In this document: in pieces, positions 33,701 through 43,455 of the stretch
How positions within the stretch are numbered: the stretch's first letter is position 1
How the letters are laid out: every line of letters begins with the position of its first letter
DNA from: Lepiota brunneoincarnata
Lineage: Eukaryota; Basidiomycota; Agaricomycetes; Agaricales; Agaricaceae
DNA length: 64,000 bases
Direction: 5' to 3'
NCBI GenBank assembly: GCA_023014365.1
Contig: JAEBUN010000003.1
Coordinates: 1,488,001 to 1,552,000 of the forward strand
Notes under the pieces: generated by a model
The model's database searches: none
The model's input: the letters and a program-made list of their open reading frames with translations, nothing else
Told to the model about the DNA's origin: nothing
Translations under genes and position numbers: made by a program

Positions 33701-33954
33701 AGGTGGTGTGGGACGACCGCAGTACTTGCTGCAACACCAAAACGTGGGCGAATGGCAAGGGGGTGGGTGGGTGCGAGGCCTCGTGTTTGGGAGTGTGAGT
33801 AGTGAATTCGCCACCTGGTCGCCGGCTGACCCATGGAGCAAGGTGAACGTAGGTCAATTAATTATTGGGACGATCTGAGATCAGACAGGGTTACCTGGGG
33901 TCCTGGCCCTATAAAAGCCATGATGGGTTGTCCTTTCCACCTCCCCCCTCAGCT
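30728..33954. other. 3.2-kb region without supported gene
   Basis: Open frames here (for example 30812-31237) lack recognisable domains, splice continuity or coding-like composition. CpG is moderate, unlike the retrotransposon areas, so this looks like unique intergenic DNA or very old repeats. A run of 14 G lies at 33315-33328. The right end carries the promoter of the next gene. Confidence 0.5.
33910..33917 (+). promoter_or_regulatory. TATA box
   Basis: TATAAAAG lies 45 nt upstream of the ATG at 33955 and on the coding strand. It is a close match to the TATA consensus, and the next gene starts immediately downstream. Confidence 0.6.
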
Positions 33955-35014
33955 ATGTTTTGCGCTCGCTCTCCCTACTCCCCCTTTTTCACCTCTGGTC
34001 TTCTCTCAGAGCCCATCTCTGCCAACAGAAGAACCACCACTACCACCACCATCGAACGCGATTCTGCTATCTACTTTGATATCATCTTCAACAATGACGA
34101 CCACTACCGCTCTTTCCTTTCCCTAGATCTGGCAGAGACCCACTCATTCCGCTCTCTCACCATCAAGCGCAAGGCTTCCTCCAAATACTCAAACAGGTCC
34201 CGGCCCACGCTCAAGTTCGTTGTTTCTTCTCTTTCAAACTTTGCCTCTCCCTCCTGACCATTTCCCGCACAGCCGGATACCTCAACGTCCATCTCGCGAC
34301 TCGCTCCGCTCCATGCCATCCCCTAAACCAGTGCCCTCCATCACCCTTCCGGAACCTCCAACCTGCCCAGCACCTTCCCCCATTCCCGCCACACCCCCTC
34401 GTCTCCCTTCTCTCCCTCCCTTGCCCTCACTGGACCTGGGCCTCGTTGTATCGCCCAAGCACAAACCCGCTTCTCCTATAAAGCCTCTTGTTACTCCCTC
34501 GAGGACTCCCTCGGTCTATCCACCAACCAGAACGTCATCCACCGTCTCCACTCGTACTCGTCTGCGCAACCGTGCAACTGCTCTCGCCCTATTGGAGGGC
34601 CGTCAGAAGCCAGTATTGCCACCACCCCTACCCCTACCGCCTCGTCACAACCTCAAGAACTTTATGAGCATGAGTGACGACGAAGAGGAGGATAGCGAAG
34701 GCGAGGGTGATCTCGGAGGGCTCTTCAACCCGACCTTTGAGCCAGAGGACATTGTTCTCCCCACCTCACCCACTAGAACACGTTCCTTATCACCGTCCTA
34801 TTCCTTACACGCCGGTCTTCCCTACGCAGAAGAAGAGTCCTCGAAACTCGGGGGACGAAAGGCTTCACAAAAAAGGCTCCGGAAGAAGTCGAACAAAGCA
34901 AGCGAGTGGTTCCCGCTCAAAAGCTTCATCGACCTCTACAATGACAATGACGACGATTCGGGCCCTTCCAACTGGAGTTGGAGGAGTTTTATTGAAGTCT
35001 CCAGTGCCTCATGA
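33955..35014 (+). CDS. Hypothetical low-complexity protein
   Basis: Two exons, 33955-34214 and 34273-35014, give 333 aa; the intron is 58 nt GT-AG and the frame is preserved. The N-terminal part has a Thr-rich run and the block RDSAIYFDIIFNNDDHYRSF. The middle is proline- and serine-rich (many SP, TP and PPLP units), followed by an acidic patch DDEEEDSEGEGD and a basic segment RKASQKRLRKKSNKASEWFP. The C-terminus is NWSWRSFIEVSSAS. No known domain is visible. Many SP/TP sites and the basic patch would fit a phosphorylated regulatory or nuclear protein, but that is inference. The TATA box suggests a regulated promoter. Confidence 0.7.
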
Positions 35015-37720
35015 ATCCCTCTTCCCACTTAGGTTCCTCTATGTTCTGCGTCCACCCTTCCATCCACCCACCAACCTCGTCCGCATAGGTGCATTCACTA
35101 CATCTACCCCATACCTCTTTATGCTTATATCATTATAATCCTTCGGTTTGTCTCACTATTTTACCATGAGTATGATCATCTCCCCTCCTTCCTCCACTTA
35201 CACACTCAATCTGTATACCTACATCACATTTAACACACATGTCAGTAGTTCAGTTCATCTGTCAGTCCTTCCAGGTAGTCATTGTTCAATCAACGTGATC
35301 TTTTTTTTTTCTGTTGATTCCCAAACAGAATACGCGCGACCTCGAGTTCGTAAAGACCAACACAACAATGACTTGACAGCCCAGATGCCTGATGGAAGGT
35401 GGGAAATGTCATAGGAGATGCGAGTTGGGTCGTCTTTTCAACACAATGACAGCCGGCGTCGGGCGCTTGTTCGCTTTCGATAAGGGTGATTGTGCTCCAC
35501 TGACCCTAACATCGGCTACTTGTACCTCCGCCGCCAAATCTCCTAAGAGTTCCGTGAACCCCATGCCAGCTGTAATACTCATGGCCTGCTCCAGTAGAAC
35601 CACGAGTGTTGGCGTCGTTATGACGACTTTGTCCCGCATGAGCTACCGCATGTTCACGCTGTGATGCAGCAGTCTCCTGTTGTTTCTGCGACAATAGAGG
35701 TGTGTGAAGAAGTAGACAGGGTAAACATACATATAGTTAGTATGTACAAATGTAGTCCAAGATCCCTGGGTCGGGAGTCATTGTGCTTAATATGTTAATT
35801 CTTACCCTCAGGTTCGCAAGGAGCGGAAGATAAGTTGATCGGGGAGAGTTGTCTGCAGTGGGAAGTTTCTCATGACACTTCCAAAAACAAAAGCTCCTTT
35901 ATTGTGGATGCCAAAGACACAAGTGGCAAGTCTGTGAGCTACGACAGCAGGTCGTTGCCTCGATGCCGATGCTAACTGTCGATAGATGGGCAATAAAAAA
36001 ACTTGATGAATGATATATTGGTACCTGCCAAAGGCTGGGACCCCTGGAACCCCAGAAGAGCAAAGGACGGAGGTACCGCGCTGACTGTTGCCAGAAGCCT
36101 CGGTAGTGGCTGATGGCATGATGTGTGGAATGACCACGCCCCTCGTTGCTGAAGATGTATCCATAAACCCCGTCATGATTGCAATGTGGTACACCTCCGG
36201 AGGATGATACACCTAGAGTTGGGAGTATAACCAGGCAGCTCGATGAACTTGACTGCCTCTCCCGCAATTCTCATACTCTGGGTCATGAATACATGTCACT
36301 GATGGTGGCTGTGGCAGTCATTGGCAGGGCCAAGTTGAAACTGAACATTTGAATATTGAATATCGAATGCTTGAACCTCGATCCTGAAAGGGCAGAAGGC
36401 CGGCAGGTGCGGACTTGTATGTACAGCGAACCCTTCCCTCACCACGTTGCCCATCCACGACATGTTCTTGGTACTATAATTTGTGGCGCTGCGAGCCCAG
36501 GAGTGGTGTACACAATTCTGCAACGGCGGTGGTTAGTCCTGAGTTTCAATGATTTAGCGGACACTGCGCGCATTCTACTATTAGGGTAGCTAAAGGGCTG
36601 GTTTGCAACCTGTGGCCCCAAACAGAGCGACAGTATTGTGACGCTATCAAACCAAGCCTAGGGCCTGGCAAGCCTGGCAGCCCCGTATAATAAGTCCGTT
36701 ACCCCCGAGACCACAGGATACTGCCACATGCAAGCGAGTGCTCAGGTCCATATCGCTTTTCTCGGGTATGGATAATTGATTGATGTTGTAGCGAATCAGG
36801 CCATGGAATGTCGACTCTTGCAGTTGGGCTTCGGTAGATGTAAACCGGTACTGCACCCATTGGTAGAAGCCTAGGGCCAGTGTACATTGGATTTTGGAGT
36901 CTCTTTTCCGTCTTATGCCCGGACAAATTCACCACCACGATGTTTATTGACGTGTTCGACTTTTTGGAGGTGCCCTTGCCACACCCCGAGCATGGCGTAC
37001 AGGAGCAGCTGGTAACGCCGCGATAAAAACGCTCTACTTCCTCAAGTACCCCCTCGGAACAATGAAAACCCCGCACTAAATTTCAATGGGGAGATTTGTC
37101 GCTGGCGTTGCCACGAACGCAAGGGTTGTCGCGAACCACCAGTAGCGCGCCAGCCGAATCCTAAGCTCATTTGCGGTCTTAGGGCGAAAGCTCGGCGGGT
37201 TTCTCCTGTGTCAACAACCTCAGTAGCGGTCGGATTATGGATGTACTACCCTAGACGTGGGAAATACGCTAGGTCTCCCATACGGCTGGCTGGCACCGTG
37301 GATAAACAAGAAATGAAACTCGTTCCTACGCGGCTCACTTGGAAGAGAACCGAGAGGTTTCTGTCTGATGTGGTGAAAGAGCCGTGACCACGATGCCTCC
37401 GGAAACGAGGTCATAGTGTAGTTTTGCAATGGTACCCGGGAATGGGAAGTTTACACGTTCAGCCAAGCCTTGAGGTGCAGGCTAAAGGTATAGGCATTCT
37501 TCTTGGATGCATGATCCATTCAGGGAGGGGAGATGAGAGACGCTCGCGAATCACCGAGTATGCATACGCACATGCGCATTTTTGCACCGATACTAATTAA
37601 ATGACGTTTGGAATCCATCGCGGTATAGGATTTCTGACAAGTCTATCTATAGCCCTCTTGAAGTTAGTGGTTATCAGCGGTAAGGTATGTATGAAATGGT
37701 ATTGGTATTAGGGCTGTCGG
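35015..37720. other. 2.7-kb region without confidently called gene
   Basis: CT-rich 3' flank of the preceding gene, then mixed sequence. On the minus strand 36212-36000 an open frame with GFMDTSSATRGVVIPHIMPS followed by an intron-like gtacca...cag could be part of a small gene, but no family and no continuation is clear. A minus-strand 76-codon frame at 35409-35639 is equally uncertain. Confidence 0.4.
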
Positions 37721-39460
37721 TCATCGACGGTGTAACTTATCGAATAAGCTAGAAACGACGTTGGTACCTGGTGGTGGTTTGGACTGGGATTGAGTCCAAG
37801 GGGGGGGGTTGCCGCCTGGGGAGTATGCGCCCGCCGACACGGGTGCGGGATACGAATGTGAGCCGGGATGTGAAGTTCCATCGTGCATAGGGCGGTTATG
37901 AGATCCCTGACCTGGGCCTTGCCAGGGCATTGGGAACGTCGGCGGATTGCTAGAAGAAGAGGGAGGTCCAGGGGCTGGCATGGGTGGGTATGGCTTGGGG
38001 CTATGCCGTGTATTGGGTGAAGGTGCCCGAGCAGGCCGACTGAGCTTGTTGGATTTGATCTTGGGTGGGGAGTAGGCTAGAGCAGGTGCTATTATAATCC
38101 AGCTGAATGGTCGACTAAAAAAGGTTGCGGGGGAACTTACCTTTCTTATCCTCCTTCGGCTTGTCGCTTGACTGAGCCTTAGGCTGGAGTTCGGGCATAG
38201 ATATTTTGCTCAGGTGAACAGTCAGACTATTCGGTGGTGCATATTTGCTCTTGTTTTTGTCGCTATCATCTAAATTGATTCGGCGGGGACCTTTCTTCTG
38301 GTCTTTGGTGTCGTAGAGGACATACTGATGTAATTCTTCCTCCTCAGACAACCCTAGGGTGGAAAGAGGTTTAGACCGGAAGAGCAAGCTCGGCAGCTGC
38401 GTACCTGCTTTGTGACGGATCCGTTTGGTTTCCTCGACTACCTGGAGAACCTTAGGCACATGAATGGCTTCCGCGGATTTAACGGTAATAAAGAGCATGG
38501 CATCGTCCTGGGAAGACAGGGTATGAGGCTCGAGATGTGGGGAGTCGGTAGGTATATGACACTTGCGGTTAACAAGTTGGAGCAGTATTGCGCGTAATCC
38601 TGCACGGATCCCTCGTCTTCGATGGTAACTTCGTTGTATTCTCCTTTGATCGCCTGTAGTTCTGCAATTCTATCTATACCGGTTTTTGGAGCCGGCTTAG
38701 GTGGTTTGGGCGGGGCTTCGGGGGGTGCTCCGGGGTCACCAGCGGAAGATGGAGTCCTTGAGTTGGTAGATGATGGGGTGGGTGTTACATGGTACGACTC
38801 GTTAGAATCCGAGAAGGTCAATAGCGCGGTTAAGATAACAATTTCAAGACCCTTTCGGTCATTAATGTCGAACCTGGGAGTGTTTCAATGATATAGGTCG
38901 TGCATTTACAATAAGTACACCAGCATACCGATTCAAATTGTAATCAAGTATCTGGACCGCCGAAGTCTTCAGTCTCCCAGTGGGTTCTTTCGTAACGGCA
39001 ACAAGTACAGGTGGATCGGGCTTTCGAAGGATAAAGCATTCCTCGCGTTTCCATTCAAATTCATGTCTGCGGGTTTGGTGAGCGCTTTGCTAGACTGCGA
39101 CAAAGATTCTGGTTTACTCCTCCCATTTGAAGCCCCATCGGAAGGAGATGGTGCCAGTATATTTGAGGTCGACGACTTGGGTGGGGTTGCAGAGCTCCAG
39201 AGTCTTGGCCTTGCTGGTCGCCGAGGAGCCAGTGGCAGTAATCAATAGAGATTCGGACAAAGGGTCTAGCGGGAGCTGAAGCCTTGGGGCGCGGCAGAGG
39301 GTCGGGTTCACACACCATAAAGCTCCATTTTGTACTCTGATCCTGCTATTCTTTGTTTTCGATAGTAAACTGTTCCTGATGGGTCCACGAGATCTATGAC
39401 ATTTGGATAATCTTTGTGGGGTGTCAAAAATAAGGTGAAGAGATTCTGGTCCAAGCTCAT
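37721..39460 (-). CDS. Probable tubby C-terminal-like (LURP-one/scramblase fold) protein with proline-rich tail
   Basis: Minus-strand exons: 39460-39316, 39265-39118, 39066-38929, 38873-38561, 38507-38405, 38353-38141, 38088-37721, total 1428 nt, 475 aa, all phases consistent. The first 170 residues are rich in beta strands: VIDLVDPSGTVYYRKQRIAG, SLLITATGSSATSKAKTLEL, FRWGFKWEEHEFEWKREECF and RKGLEIVILTALLTF. This pattern resembles the tubby C-terminal-like fold. The middle contains PKVLQVVEETKRIRHKAG and a lysine-rich stretch; the end is a Pro/Gly/Ser tail finishing SSLFDKLHRR. Function is unknown; membrane or phosphoinositide binding would be typical of the fold, which is inference. Start chosen at the ATG before SLDQNLFTLFLTPH; an open frame extends 26 codons upstream. 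Confidence 0.75.
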
Positions 39461-39956
39461 CTGTGACGGTCTTGGAGGGGTATGTGGTAGTCGACAGGGA
39501 GCGGACGATTGGGCCTGCGGTTGGTATTTACACAGCATTGGGCGACATATGTAACCCGTGCGCGTGACTCGGTGTGCGCCTGTAACGGTAGGGTAAGCGC
39601 TGGGAGTTGAGCAAAGGGCAATATACCGCGACGGTATGAGTCTTCATCCGCCACCGCGCCACGCAGCAAAAGGAAAGTCCGAGTGATAGCTTCTAGTATC
39701 GTCGGAATTTCATTCCCTATGTAATCTGATTCTGATAAATCGGGCCCATTGGAGATAACTTGCGCTTTCCAAGAAGAAATGTTTTCCCGATGAGAGGCTG
39801 ACCCAAAGATGTAATGACGCCACTTGGGCGCTCCCTATAAATCTGGATTCCGTGTCAGATGCAAGGCCCTGCTTTCCGCGTTGTCTGGAATATATTTCTC
39901 TGTGAGTTTCATTGGCTTTGTGATTCGCACCAGACTTACAGGGGCGCACTGTAGTC
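39461..39956. other. Divergent promoter region
   Basis: About 500 bp between the divergent starts of the tubby-like gene and an F-box gene. No further gene is recognised. Confidence 0.5.
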
Positions 39957-41222
39957 ATGCTGTTCCCAGTAGCAAACCTGCCCATCGACATCCTCTACCA
40001 GATCTTCGAGATTTATCGAATCTCTGAACGGCAACCCTTCCCTGAAGTCAAACTTACCCAAGTCTGTCGTCACTGGAGATATGCGGGTCTCGACTTTGCC
40101 GGATTGTGGAACAACTTTTCCGTATCATTGAAAACCCCAGTCTCTGCCATCTCCCTCTACCTCCAACGTTCGCGAGGTGCACCTCTCACACTCGATTGCG
40201 ATCTGAGACGAGTCGGAGACGTAACATGGGTTCAGCAAGTTTCTCTCATTTGGGAGCTTGTCATTGCGGCGGCCATTCACTGGCAGCATCTCTCGCTGAA
40301 ATTCGACAAGGCGGACGCAAACATGGTGATCCATGACCTTGCCCAAGCGTACACTCCCATGCTTCAACGCCTTCTTCTCTGGACCAATGTACAAAGTCAT
40401 ACCAATGTTCCTTTTTTTGGGAAGGGTGTGTTACATTTGGAAGTACTCTCCCTCAAAGGCATCTGCTTCCATCAGTTTATTTCAAGTGCCATCTGCACCG
40501 TCAAGCGTCTTGAGCTGTCCATGAACCGGCCCATCTCATCGTCGGACTTTCGGGATGCTGTCAGCAGGATGCGCTGGCTGGAGCATCTAAGTCTACATGG
40601 AAATGTGGTAGCGGATTGGCCTATCCAGCTTGGGGAAGAAGTCATTGTGCTACATTCCCTTCGTTCCCTCCGACTCGCCGAGCAGAGCGTCCCAGTAACC
40701 ACCCCTCTTCTCTCGATCTCGGCGCCTCTGCTACTCGAAATAGAGTTGGTTGATCTTACTCCACAGGATCTTCCAACCGCTTCCGTTTCCCCACTTCTTC
40801 GGCAAAACTATCCCTCTGCAAAATCCATTGTCCTTGCGGGTATTCTCACTGATATCGACGACGTTATATTCCGCCGACTCTTTCAAATATTTCCAGAGCT
40901 GGGTCACCTTGCGTTGATTCGGGTCAGTGAATTTCTCGTGCGGGAATTTAACTGTGCATTACAGCAACAGTCTGTTTGGCCTCAGCTTCGGACCGTCTTT
41001 GCAACATGCTCTCTTGAAGGACATAACGTCTTTGCATTTAAACATTACTCACCCTGTGAATGGGAGGCAGTTCATTTGTCGGATGCAGCCCGGCTGACAC
41101 GGTCGGAGTGGTTGAGTGGGCTTCCTACCAGCACTTGGTCACCTGTTCAAATCGACCACGAACTTGCAGCGAGTGCTCTTCGTTGTTTGTCAGTGGATCA
41201 AACCACGGGTTCCTCGTCCTAA
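39957..41222 (+). CDS. F-box domain protein
   Basis: Single-exon gene, 421 aa. The F-box is at the extreme N-terminus: VANLPIDILYQIFEIYRISE followed by VKLTQVCRHWRYAGLDFAGLW, the layout of the large agaricomycete F-box family. The rest has regularly spaced leucine-rich strands (LEVLSLKGICF, LEHLSLHGNVV, LRSLRLAEQSV), suggesting an irregular leucine-rich-repeat substrate-binding part. It would act as substrate receptor of an SCF ubiquitin ligase. It shares the general design but little sequence with the F-box gene at 20.4-21.7 kb. COX23 follows on the same strand 230 bp downstream. Confidence 0.88.
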   Translation: MLFPVANLPIDILYQIFEIYRISERQPFPEVKLTQVCRHWRYAGLDFAGLWNNFSVSLKTPVSAISLYLQRSRGAPLTLDCDLRRVGDVTWVQQVSLIWELVIAAAIHWQHLSLKFDKADANMVIHDLAQAYTPMLQRLLLWTNVQSHTNVPFFGKGVLHLEVLSLKGICFHQFISSAICTVKRLELSMNRPISSSDFRDAVSRMRWLEHLSLHGNVVADWPIQLGEEVIVLHSLRSLRLAEQSVPVTTPLLSISAPLLLEIELVDLTPQDLPTASVSPLLRQNYPSAKSIVLAGILTDIDDVIFRRLFQIFPELGHLALIRVSEFLVREFNCALQQQSVWPQLRTVFATCSLEGHNVFAFKHYSPCEWEAVHLSDAARLTRSEWLSGLPTSTWSPVQIDHELAASALRCLSVDQTTGSSS

Positions 41223-41452
41223 ATAGATTTATTCGACCCACACATGTCGTCGCTTCTTCCTCTTGCACTTTGTAGGTCACCCGTATAGCTAGTTTCCTTA
41301 ATCTAGCCATATTATGAGTGGATTCCATCATTCCTCTTTGCCAAACAGGTTACGGCAGAGGTATACCGTGAGAATTCCCAAGATATTCTTGGTTTAGTTT
41401 GATTTTCCACTTTGTTGTCGGGTCCCTATTCAGCGCTCCTTCCTTCATCAAC

Positions 41453-41925
41453 ATGTCCTCGACCGCAAAGAACGATACGGATGAGCGAGACAGTAGCCCT
41501 CCACCTCCGGAGGCGGGCGTCAAACCTCTCAACTACCGTGAGCAATTCTCGGTATGCCTCCGCCTCGCCCAGCACTCTGTTTTAAACTGAAGCTCCTTTA
41601 CACCTGCGTCATTTTCCGGACAGGGCAGACACGTAACATCGCAGTTTATTGAGTACGTCACTTGGTTCTGTTCAAGTAGCACCCGACCCTCTGATACACC
41701 AAGTGCTTTGGCAGCCCCTGTGAAGAAGCATCGAACGCATCGATGAGTTGTCTCGACCGTAATAATTACAAGAGGGATGCGTGTCTGGATTATTTCCAGG
41801 CGTATCGAGATTGTAAGAAGGCATGGGTGAGCGTTCGTTATTTCTTTGCCCTAGTCCTATTCCAACTTTCCTTGTAGATCCAGCAGAGAAAGGACGACCG
41901 TCGTGCTGGCCGTCCGTCCAGCTAA
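41453..41925 (+). CDS. COX23: Cytochrome c oxidase copper/assembly factor Cox23
   Basis: Small twin CX9C protein of the mitochondrial intermembrane space needed for cytochrome c oxidase assembly; such proteins are imported and oxidised by Mia40. Exons: 41453-41551, 41624-41652, 41715-41826, 41878-41925, total 288 nt, 95 aa. Cysteines at 45, 55, 66 and 76 form two CX9C motifs (CEEASNASMSC and CLDYFQAYRDC). The preceding GRHVTSQFIDP and the following KKAWIQQRKDDRR fit Cox23 rather than Cox17 or Cox19. The N-terminus is hydrophilic with a run of prolines. A pogo-type element starts only seven bases after the stop codon, so the transcript must end within or before it. Confidence 0.88.
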
Positions 41926-41932
41926 TTAGGTA

Positions 41933-42860
41933 CAGTGATCGACCGTCAATCGACACGCCACCGTCATTCGACACACTTCGCATTTGAGGGTGATAATGTA
42001 GTGCTTATTCTCTCAGAAATTCAGGAAAAATATGTTATGTATGTAGCTGGAAACACACCAAAAGGCATAAGGATTGAAATAAGAGGTACAGAGATATGAA
42101 TATTCTTCCACTGAAAAAGGCCCAAAGTGAGGCTAAACAACTGTTGTTGTGGGATCAATCCAGATTTGAATGAGAAGTACTCCATATTTTGGCTTGATTT
42201 TGGGCTTAGTCTGTAGGTATACATCTAAGGTATGGTGGTACCACATTTTACAGACACAGAGGTCACCACTACTGAGCTATACAATTTCTTTCAGAGTGTG
42301 ACATTTAGGATGGAGGTAGAGATCAATAATGAAAAAGAAATCTGCTTCTCCTCCAATTTCCCCTCCACTTGCTTGGTATATCCACATTCCATATTATGGT
42401 TGCTCATGCAGACTCAGAAGTTATCAAAAAGAAGAAGACTCAAGACAAAATGAACTAGAAACTCAATCATGCCACAGAAGCATATAGCCTGGAAAAGCAG
42501 ACTACACCAAAGCCACAAGGGCTCCAAGTATTTGTGGAACAATTTGGAGTTCCATTGAAGAGCCTACAGTGTCATGTAAATGGGGAGCACACACAAGAGG
42601 AATATCTTGCAACTTTGCAGCAACTCAGCCCCACAAAAGAGCTCCTTGTGTGTTGAATGACGGTTTTCTCAGCTTTTTGGTGTCAATATTCAGAAAAAAT
42701 ATCACAGGTCATTATATTGCACAACATATTTTAATACCTTCTAATATAGAGCAGAGCATCATTTAGTATAGGAATATCTAATTCACTCTGAAATTTGAGC
42801 AAAGCTGGGGGTAGAAAAAAATTAAATCAATCTAGTGTGTCGATTGACAGTCGATCACTG
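41933..42860 (+). mobile_element. Tc1/mariner superfamily (pogo-like) element, degenerate
   Basis: The ends are inverted repeats: CAGTGATCGACCGTCAATCG at 41933 and, reverse-complemented, CAGTGATCGACTGTCAATCG at 42860, about 28 bp with two differences. Both sides are flanked by TA (41931-41932 and 42861-42862), the target duplication of this superfamily. At 928 bp it is shorter than an autonomous copy. The interior is AT-rich and almost CpG-free while the ends keep CpG. Confidence 0.8.
42440..42660 (+). pseudogene. pogo-like transposase DNA-binding domain remnant
   Basis: The plus strand reads KLNHATEAYSLEKQ and then QVFVEQFGVPLKSLQCHVNG with TQEEYLATLQQLSPTKE. This resembles the N-terminal helix-turn-helix of pogo/Fot1-type transposases (Ala-rich helix, -A-FGVP-STL--R--G, then E--L--). 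The catalytic DDE domain is missing and a stop codon precedes the fragment. Confidence 0.55.
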
Positions 42861-42862
42861 TA

Positions 42863-43455
42863 GTCAATCCATTACATCGAAAGAAAAAATAAAACTGTGC
42901 GAACTTCAACGTGGCGCTCCAGTTTCAATTTTTTTGGCTGGGCCGATGGCTGCAGGACAGGAGGTGTTCACTCTCAATCTACCTGCATTTTGAGCTCAGT
43001 ATTTGGTCTGCTCAAAAAATGGCCCAACAAAGCCCTTTTGTTATTCATTTCGAGCCCATGTTCACTTATCCTGTGACCGTCCAGAAACAAGTACCAATGT
43101 GAGCTCCACGCAGCTGCACGCAGCGCACAACCGCCGGGTGATTTTCTGCTGATCACAGGAATAGCAATCCGTAACCAGTCTTATGGGGAGGACGAATTTT
43201 CTTGAATAATTGACCGGGGATCTTTATTGGGGTTATAGTTGGTTGTCCTTCCTTTCATGTTTGTTGTTTCCTGCTGCGTTCCTTATTTCAGGTTCGTCCT
43301 GGAATGAGATGCATATTTTTTCTTCCACGTACCTTTCAGCAAGGTTAGTCACGATGCGTGATGGTTGGTTTTCAAGAGTGAGGTGTATATCGAATCAACA
43401 AATTGCGTGTAACCAACTTCTAGGTGCCACGTATGATCTAGCTTCACACAGTAGA
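42863..43455. other. Intergenic region between COX23-side element and amidase
   Basis: About 590 bp with no recognised gene. It holds the 3' flank of the minus-strand amidase. Confidence 0.5.

Noticed and set aside
35392..36267. Small secreted cysteine-containing protein gene
   Set aside because: Overlapping frames on both strands, no signal peptide and no consistent splice model.
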